Part shown: one piece after another, positions 59,785 to 64,000 of the stretch
Layout of the letters: every line of letters starts with the position of its first letter
Position numbering within the stretch: position 1 is the first letter of the stretch
NCBI RefSeq assembly: GCF_964204645.1
Contig: NC_134032.1
Location: 7,311,175-7,375,174 of the forward strand
Direction of reading: 5' to 3'
Origin: Tubulanus polymorphus
Taxonomy: Eukaryota; Nemertea; Palaeonemertea; Tubulaniformes; Tubulanidae
DNA length: 64,000 nucleotides
The notes under the pieces: model-generated
Seen by the model: only the letters and a program-made list of their open reading frames with translations
Databases searched by the model: none
What the model was told of the DNA's origin: nothing
Program-made: the position numbers and the translations under genes

Positions 59785-59915
59785 CACACAAACACACACA
59801 CACGCACACACACTCGCAAGCAAGCAGCACACACGCACACACCAAAACACCCACCACATATAAGAAAACCACACACATATATTCACACACATTTACAAGT
59901 AGACACACACACAAA
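59785..59915. repeat. CA-rich low-complexity stretch
   Basis: Irregular CA and CACG dinucleotide runs. ORFs across it are Cys/Val-rich artefacts. Confidence 0.85.
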
Positions 59916-60066
59916 AATGTATACATATAAATACATAAAGTTATACCTTGGTTTATTCCAAAGTTATACATACATCATATGAGCATAATTAAGTACCATT
60001 TGAGAAGGTCATTGCACCTTATACATAATTATCATTATTATTATTTTCATGAATAAACTGTAACGA

Positions 60067-62247
60067 TTAATAATGAGAAAGTAAAAGGTTTTTTGTTCGA
60101 TTTTTGAAACTTTCAATAGAAGGGGAGTTTTTAATTGAATCATTCATAATATTCCAAATATTTGGACCGTTGACTTTTATTGAAAAACCTTTTAGATTTG
60201 ATTTGAATGAGTCAGGGCGGATGTTGTTGCTGTTTCTAGTGTTGTATCCAACGTCATTCGTCTTAAAAAAATTATTGAACATCTCAGGTAACTTGTTATT
60301 GACATATAGATACATGAATTGTCCAATTTGAAAATTGTTTATATCTGCCAATTTAAGAATTTTTGCAGACTTAAATAATGGTGAGGTATGGGCTCTAAAA
60401 TCGGTTTTAAAGATAATGCGGACCGCTTTCTTCTGGAGAAGTTCCAGCTTTCTTAAGTTTGAAGGATAAGTATTACCCCATACAATATTACAATAGGTGA
60501 GATGGCAATAAATGAAAGAATAATACAACTGCAGTAAAGTTGTTTTTGACAAAATTCCATAAAGTCTACCCATTATACCAATGAACCGTGATAGTTTAGT
60601 ACAGATGCTATTAATGTGTGACTTCCAAGTAAGCTGGTCGTCAACTTGAACGCCTAGAAATTTTGTTGTCGAGACTTGTGATATAGACATATTGTTGATT
60701 TTGATAGAAATTGAGTGTTTATGTTTAGCACGACTGAAAAACATGAAATGAGTCTTTTTCAAATTCAATGAAAGCCTGTTTGCCCGAAACCAGATATTCA
60801 GTTTGTGTAGTTCTGTATTTACTATTATAGTTAACTCTTTAATATTGATATGAGAAGTGAATACATTAGCATCATCAGCAAACATGATAAGATTAAAAAT
60901 GCTTGATGCGTTTGCAAGGTCATTTATATATAATAAGAAAAGGATCGGCCCCAAAATAGATCCTTGAGGCACTCCACAGAATACAGGATAGCTAGTGCTA
61001 GTAGTCTTTTTAAAAAGAACAGTCTGAAAACGGTTTGAAAGATAGTTTCTAAACCAGAGTAATGGCGTACCTCTGATGCCATAATGGCAAAGTTTAGACA
61101 ATAGAATTTCATGATTCACTGTATCAAATGCACGCGAAAGGTCTAAAAATATTCCTATAGTTGATTTGCCATTGTCTAAATTATTGATAATTTTATCTAT
61201 GATAACAGTAATAGCCATGTTGGTGGAATGGTCTTTTCTAAATCCAAATTGACATGGAGATAGTATTTTATACTTGTCCAAAAAACTTATAACTCTTTTG
61301 TTAACTACTTTTTCTAAGATCTTGGAAATACATGGGAGTATTGATATTGGTCTGTAGTTTGAAAAATGTGAAACATCTCCAGATTTGAACAAAGGTAATA
61401 TCTTAGATATTTTGAAGGATTCAGGTACTTGTCCATTAATCAAACTTAGATTTAAAATATGAGCTAACGGCCGAGATATAGCGTCAATTACTCTCTTAAG
61501 GATCTTTTGATTGATACCATCATGACCAGTGTTATTACTATTTTTAAATTTTGAAACAATATTTTCAATTTCCAAAGAATCTGTGGGAGAGAAAAAGATA
61601 TTATTTTGTTGTGGCGGACCCAGAAAAGAGAAAAATGTTTTGTTAGTAGGTAAAATATCATTGGCTAGATTTGGACCCGCTTGTGCAAAACACTTATATA
61701 TTTCATTGGCTATACTAACATTATTTTTGTACATAACACCATTCTGTTCAAAAACATCAGGATATTTAGAATTTGATGATTTTCTATTAATTAGGTCATT
61801 AATTATTTTCCAGGTTTCCTTGGGATCTCTCGCATTGTTTAACATAGAGTTATAGTGAAGCGTTTTAGCCTTTTCGATACAAGTATTAAAAACGTTTCTA
61901 TATCTATTGTAGATATCTCTATCAGTTTGAAGTTGTTTACTAGACAGGTATCTTCTATAAAGAGAATCCTTCTTTTTCAAAGAAATCAATAAACCGTTAG
62001 AAAACCATCCGTGTTTCTTGTCCCTATATATCGAAAACTTTCTATTGATTATAGGGAAACATTCCGTGTAGTATTTATAGAATACATCATAAAAAGAGTT
62101 ATAGGCAACATTAGCATCATGAATATTAAACACATGAGTCCAATCATGTGCAATTAGCTTTCGTTTAAATCGAGCGATATCATGATCTGACATTTTTCGA
62201 TAACTAACTGTCCTAGTTGATGTATGGTTGACTTTGATTTCCGGCAT
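60067..62247 (-). pseudogene. LINE ORF2: reverse transcriptase
   Basis: The ORF has 726 residues without internal stop. After the linker (about 1-230), RT blocks appear in order: TGHDGINQKILK (240-251), NYRPISILPCISKILEK (298-313), FGFRKDHST, GIFLDLSRAFDTVNH (D369), GVPQGSILGPILFLLYIND and FADDAN (D458-D459). The C-terminal thumb has the LGVQVDDQLTWKSHI word. It begins in the middle of the full ORF2; the real start lies upstream beyond the frameshift near 62260. Confidence 0.9.
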
Positions 62248-62747
62248 AATTGCAAAAATTGGAAAGTGGTCAGATATATTAAGATCAGAATCCCTGAAAT
62301 TGCATCGAAACTAGAATAACAGTTTGAATATATATTGTCAATAAGAGTAGAAGATCTGTCGGTTACTCGTGTTGACTTATCTATTAAATTCGTAAAACCA
62401 GTTGAAAGCATATTAAAAATAAAATCTCCAGTCGGTTTATGAGAGTCGGCGTTGAAAAGATTTATATTGAAATCGCCCAAAATGAAGCACTTACGCCCTG
62501 TTCTAGTTAAGTTTTCTAAGAGTGGTAGAAAATCAGTATTAAAGTTATTGACACTTGCATCAGACGGTCGATAGATAGTGCCAACAATATGTTTTGACAT
62601 ATTACGTGGTAATTGGATTTCTATAAATAAACTTTCGAATGTGTCATTTACACACGTAAAATCATCCAGTATCCTAAATTTAATGGTGTTGGGGACAAAC
62701 ATCGCTATTCCACCACCACGTGTATCCTGTCTACTTATGAAAATCAC
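62154..62747 (-). pseudogene. LINE ORF2: endonuclease, C-terminal part
   Basis: It shows DTRGGGIAMFV, then IVGTIYRPSD, FILGDFNINL (catalytic Asp/Asn) and TDRSSTLIDNIY, the APE-type endonuclease series. The final SDH motif is shifted into the next frame near 62265, where the RT ORF picks it up. Confidence 0.85.
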
Positions 62748-63202
62748 TCATAATCAGGCAAATTATACATTGACTTGTTGTCATGTTGAAGTTTAGTCCA
62801 CGTTTCAGTAAAAGCTAAGATCCCAAAATTGAAACAGAGGGAGTGTATATATAATTGCAAATTCTCAAAATTCTTATTAAAACTCCTTATATTTAGATGA
62901 AACAAGGAGAAGTTTGATAATCCAAACTTTGATAATTGCGTTAAATCCTTATAATATTTACTACTTGAACCTACGATAAACTCAGGATGTGCATGACTGG
63001 CCATCTGCTTGTGGAATTGAAGCGTGATAGTAATACTTCGACGGCACTCACCGTTACATAATAAATTTCGCTCATTATGAACAAAGTACGCATATGTATA
63101 CACAAAAAAATCAATGAAAACAAAGAAAAATTGACGATGTAGAAAATATGTAGAAACCTTTGATACCTTTGAATGGATTCTGATTGGCGGATGATGCAGC
63201 AT
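62744..63202 (-). pseudogene. LINE ORF2: endonuclease, N-terminal part
   Basis: The second half of this frame reads FSLFHLNIRSFNKN (active-site Asn) and ILAFTETWTK (catalytic Glu), the first two endonuclease blocks. A frameshift after NLPDYE passes to the next ORF. The leading residues before about 60 are probably untranslated LINE sequence. Confidence 0.8.
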
Positions 63203-63267
63203 AGAAGCCAGACATTTGTCGAGGAGTGAACGCTCTAGACTAGTTCACTAGTCAGAAACAGATCACC

Positions 63268-64000
63268 ATGGCTGTCAACAGATCTTGGTATTGGGTCAGT
63301 AACTGCACTATCAAACCACCTATCACCACCAAATACTTCTACCATATAGTATTCTATGCGGGTATATGTGGACCGATCGCTTTGGCTGGACTGGTGCTCA
63401 ACAGCTTGTCAATCGCTGTATTCGCACGCTTGAACAACAAGGCTTACCACTCGATAAACATCCTAGCGATTGTCGATATGATTTACAGCACGAATTCGTT
63501 TTTCATGTACCCGGTAAGAGCTATATATGTGTACGCTATACTCGGCGATCTGGTGTTCCGTTGGGACGACTGGCGCTTTGGTTGGGAGTTCATCGTCTGG
63601 ACCTGGCCGTTGCTGTGGCCGCTACATCTTCTTCGAAACGGTTGCGTGGTCGTCGTCAGCGTTGAACGCGTTTTGGTGATTGTGTTTCCGCTGAAATATC
63701 ACAAATTCTGGAAGCGTTGGGTCATCGATTGTATCGTATCTATGATCGCGGTGTTTGGGTTTATCATCTACATCAACTTGATGCCCAATCGATTGCCTGG
63801 TTTGTGGAAATGGCCTTGTCTCAAGCCGAAACAATTCGCCTATACAGTTTACTGGAGACACAACCCGCCTGGGGTAATCAAAACCCCAGTCATCCAATTT
63901 AGACGCGGCGAATTTATCCCCAAATTTCCATTCAACCACAGGGCTGTATTCAACGGTGTCTTACCAATCTCGATTCTGATTTCAATCAATTTCGTGTTGT
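63268..64000 (+). CDS. Rhodopsin-class G-protein-coupled receptor, 3' partial
   Basis: The frame starts at an ATG in a perfect Kozak context (CACCATGG). The first in-frame stop upstream is TAG at 63241. The frame is open to the window edge, giving 244 residues and most of the receptor through the start of TM5. The extracellular N-terminus has sequons at Asn4 and Asn12. TM1 has the GLVLN motif (N45), TM2 LAIVD (D70), and the end of TM3 has SVERVLVIVFPLKY (E133-R134, replacing DRY). TM4 is about 151-170 and an ECL2 Cys is at 184. It resembles FMRFamide/peptide receptors expanded in spiralians, but the ligand is unknown. It is the only host gene here without lesions. Confidence 0.85.
   Translation, partial: MAVNRSWYWVSNCTIKPPITTKYFYHIVFYAGICGPIALAGLVLNSLSIAVFARLNNKAYHSINILAIVDMIYSTNSFFMYPVRAIYVYAILGDLVFRWDDWRFGWEFIVWTWPLLWPLHLLRNGCVVVVSVERVLVIVFPLKYHKFWKRWVIDCIVSMIAVFGFIIYINLMPNRLPGLWKWPCLKPKQFAYTVYWRHNPPGVIKTPVIQFRRGEFIPKFPFNHRAVFNGVLPISILISINFVL

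Larger units (their letters stand above)
59588..63202 (-). mobile_element. Non-LTR retrotransposon (jockey/CR1-group LINE), nearly complete ORF2
   Basis: On the minus strand an APE-type endonuclease (63202-62154) is followed by reverse transcriptase (62247-60067). A 3' UTR with a CA-rich stretch and a (AAAT)n tail on the minus strand at about 59588-59610 comes next. Two frameshifts (near 62745 and 62260) break an otherwise continuous ORF2. No ORF1 is evident, and the 5' end lies close to the GPCR start at 63268. Confidence 0.85.

Noticed and set aside
59648-59971. Cys/Val-rich ORF of 107 codons on the minus strand
   Set aside because: It crosses the CA-rich low-complexity stretch in the LINE 3' UTR; the cysteines and valines come from GTGTGT-type codons.
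63366-63939. ORFs on both strands within the last 700 bases
   Set aside because: They overlap the GPCR frame, which has a Kozak start and transmembrane motifs, so they are shadows in other frames.
1-64000. CRISPR arrays, bacterial operons, Shine-Dalgarno sites
   Set aside because: The sequence is intron-containing eukaryotic DNA; no regularly spaced identical repeats with unique spacers were seen.

Overview
The window is animal nuclear DNA. It is AT-rich, carries introns with canonical GT/AG signals, and is packed with eukaryotic transposons. Frequent TAGGCCTA words, AAGATGGCGGC-type motifs and the families present (BEL/Pao, Copia, CR1/L2-like and jockey-like LINEs, Harbinger, pogo, DUF4218-type transposase, a tRNA-headed SINE) suggest a marine invertebrate. 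A spiralian (mollusc or annelid-like) is my guess, but an echinoderm or hemichordate is not excluded. Only one clearly host-type gene is seen: the 5' part of a rhodopsin-class GPCR that runs off the right edge.

Layout: 1-2377 is the 3' end of an LTR retroelement with an envelope-like ORF. 2903-8346 is a decayed BEL/Pao element on the minus strand with one LTR. 8.3-16.6 kb is mostly non-coding with small repeats and one copy of a ~1.15 kb dispersed unit. 16656-17736 holds three decayed exons of a SET-domain gene, followed by ~2.8 kb of degenerate tandem repeat. 21.0-22.0 kb has a SINE with perfect target-site duplications and a DDE transposase remnant.

The centre of interest is 22819-45120. 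A LINE endonuclease ORF is cut in two by a 20,534-bp insertion (23382-43915). The insertion has 17-bp perfect terminal inverted repeats, a CTTAA target-site duplication and ~300-bp subterminal arrays of AAACATGTTT-type words at both ends. Removing it with one CTTAA rejoins the LINE reading frame exactly. Its own cargo appears to be a head-to-head gene pair: a minus-strand DUF4218/Tnp2-type transposase (exon 1 at 32526) and a plus-strand BEN-domain gene (about 33554-43426). Later passengers are nested inside: a Copia fragment (itself split by a 2,310-bp solo LTR), a two-gene Harbinger transposon sitting in the last BEN intron, and a satellite/MITE copy.

Right of this lie an SGNH-hydrolase-like fragment, a ~1.1 kb MITE, a HIRAN-like exon, and a structurally complete pogo element (48309-52516) with an uninterrupted 701-residue transposase. 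Then come two MITEs with perfect target duplications, the second copy of the 1.15 kb unit, a possible Polinton capsid-like remnant, a nearly complete minus-strand LINE (59588-63202) and the GPCR (63268 onward).

Most coding regions belong to selfish elements at different stages of decay. The Harbinger Myb/SANT gene and the pogo transposase are the only transposon genes with fully open frames. All assignments rest on reading the sequence; no database search was run.
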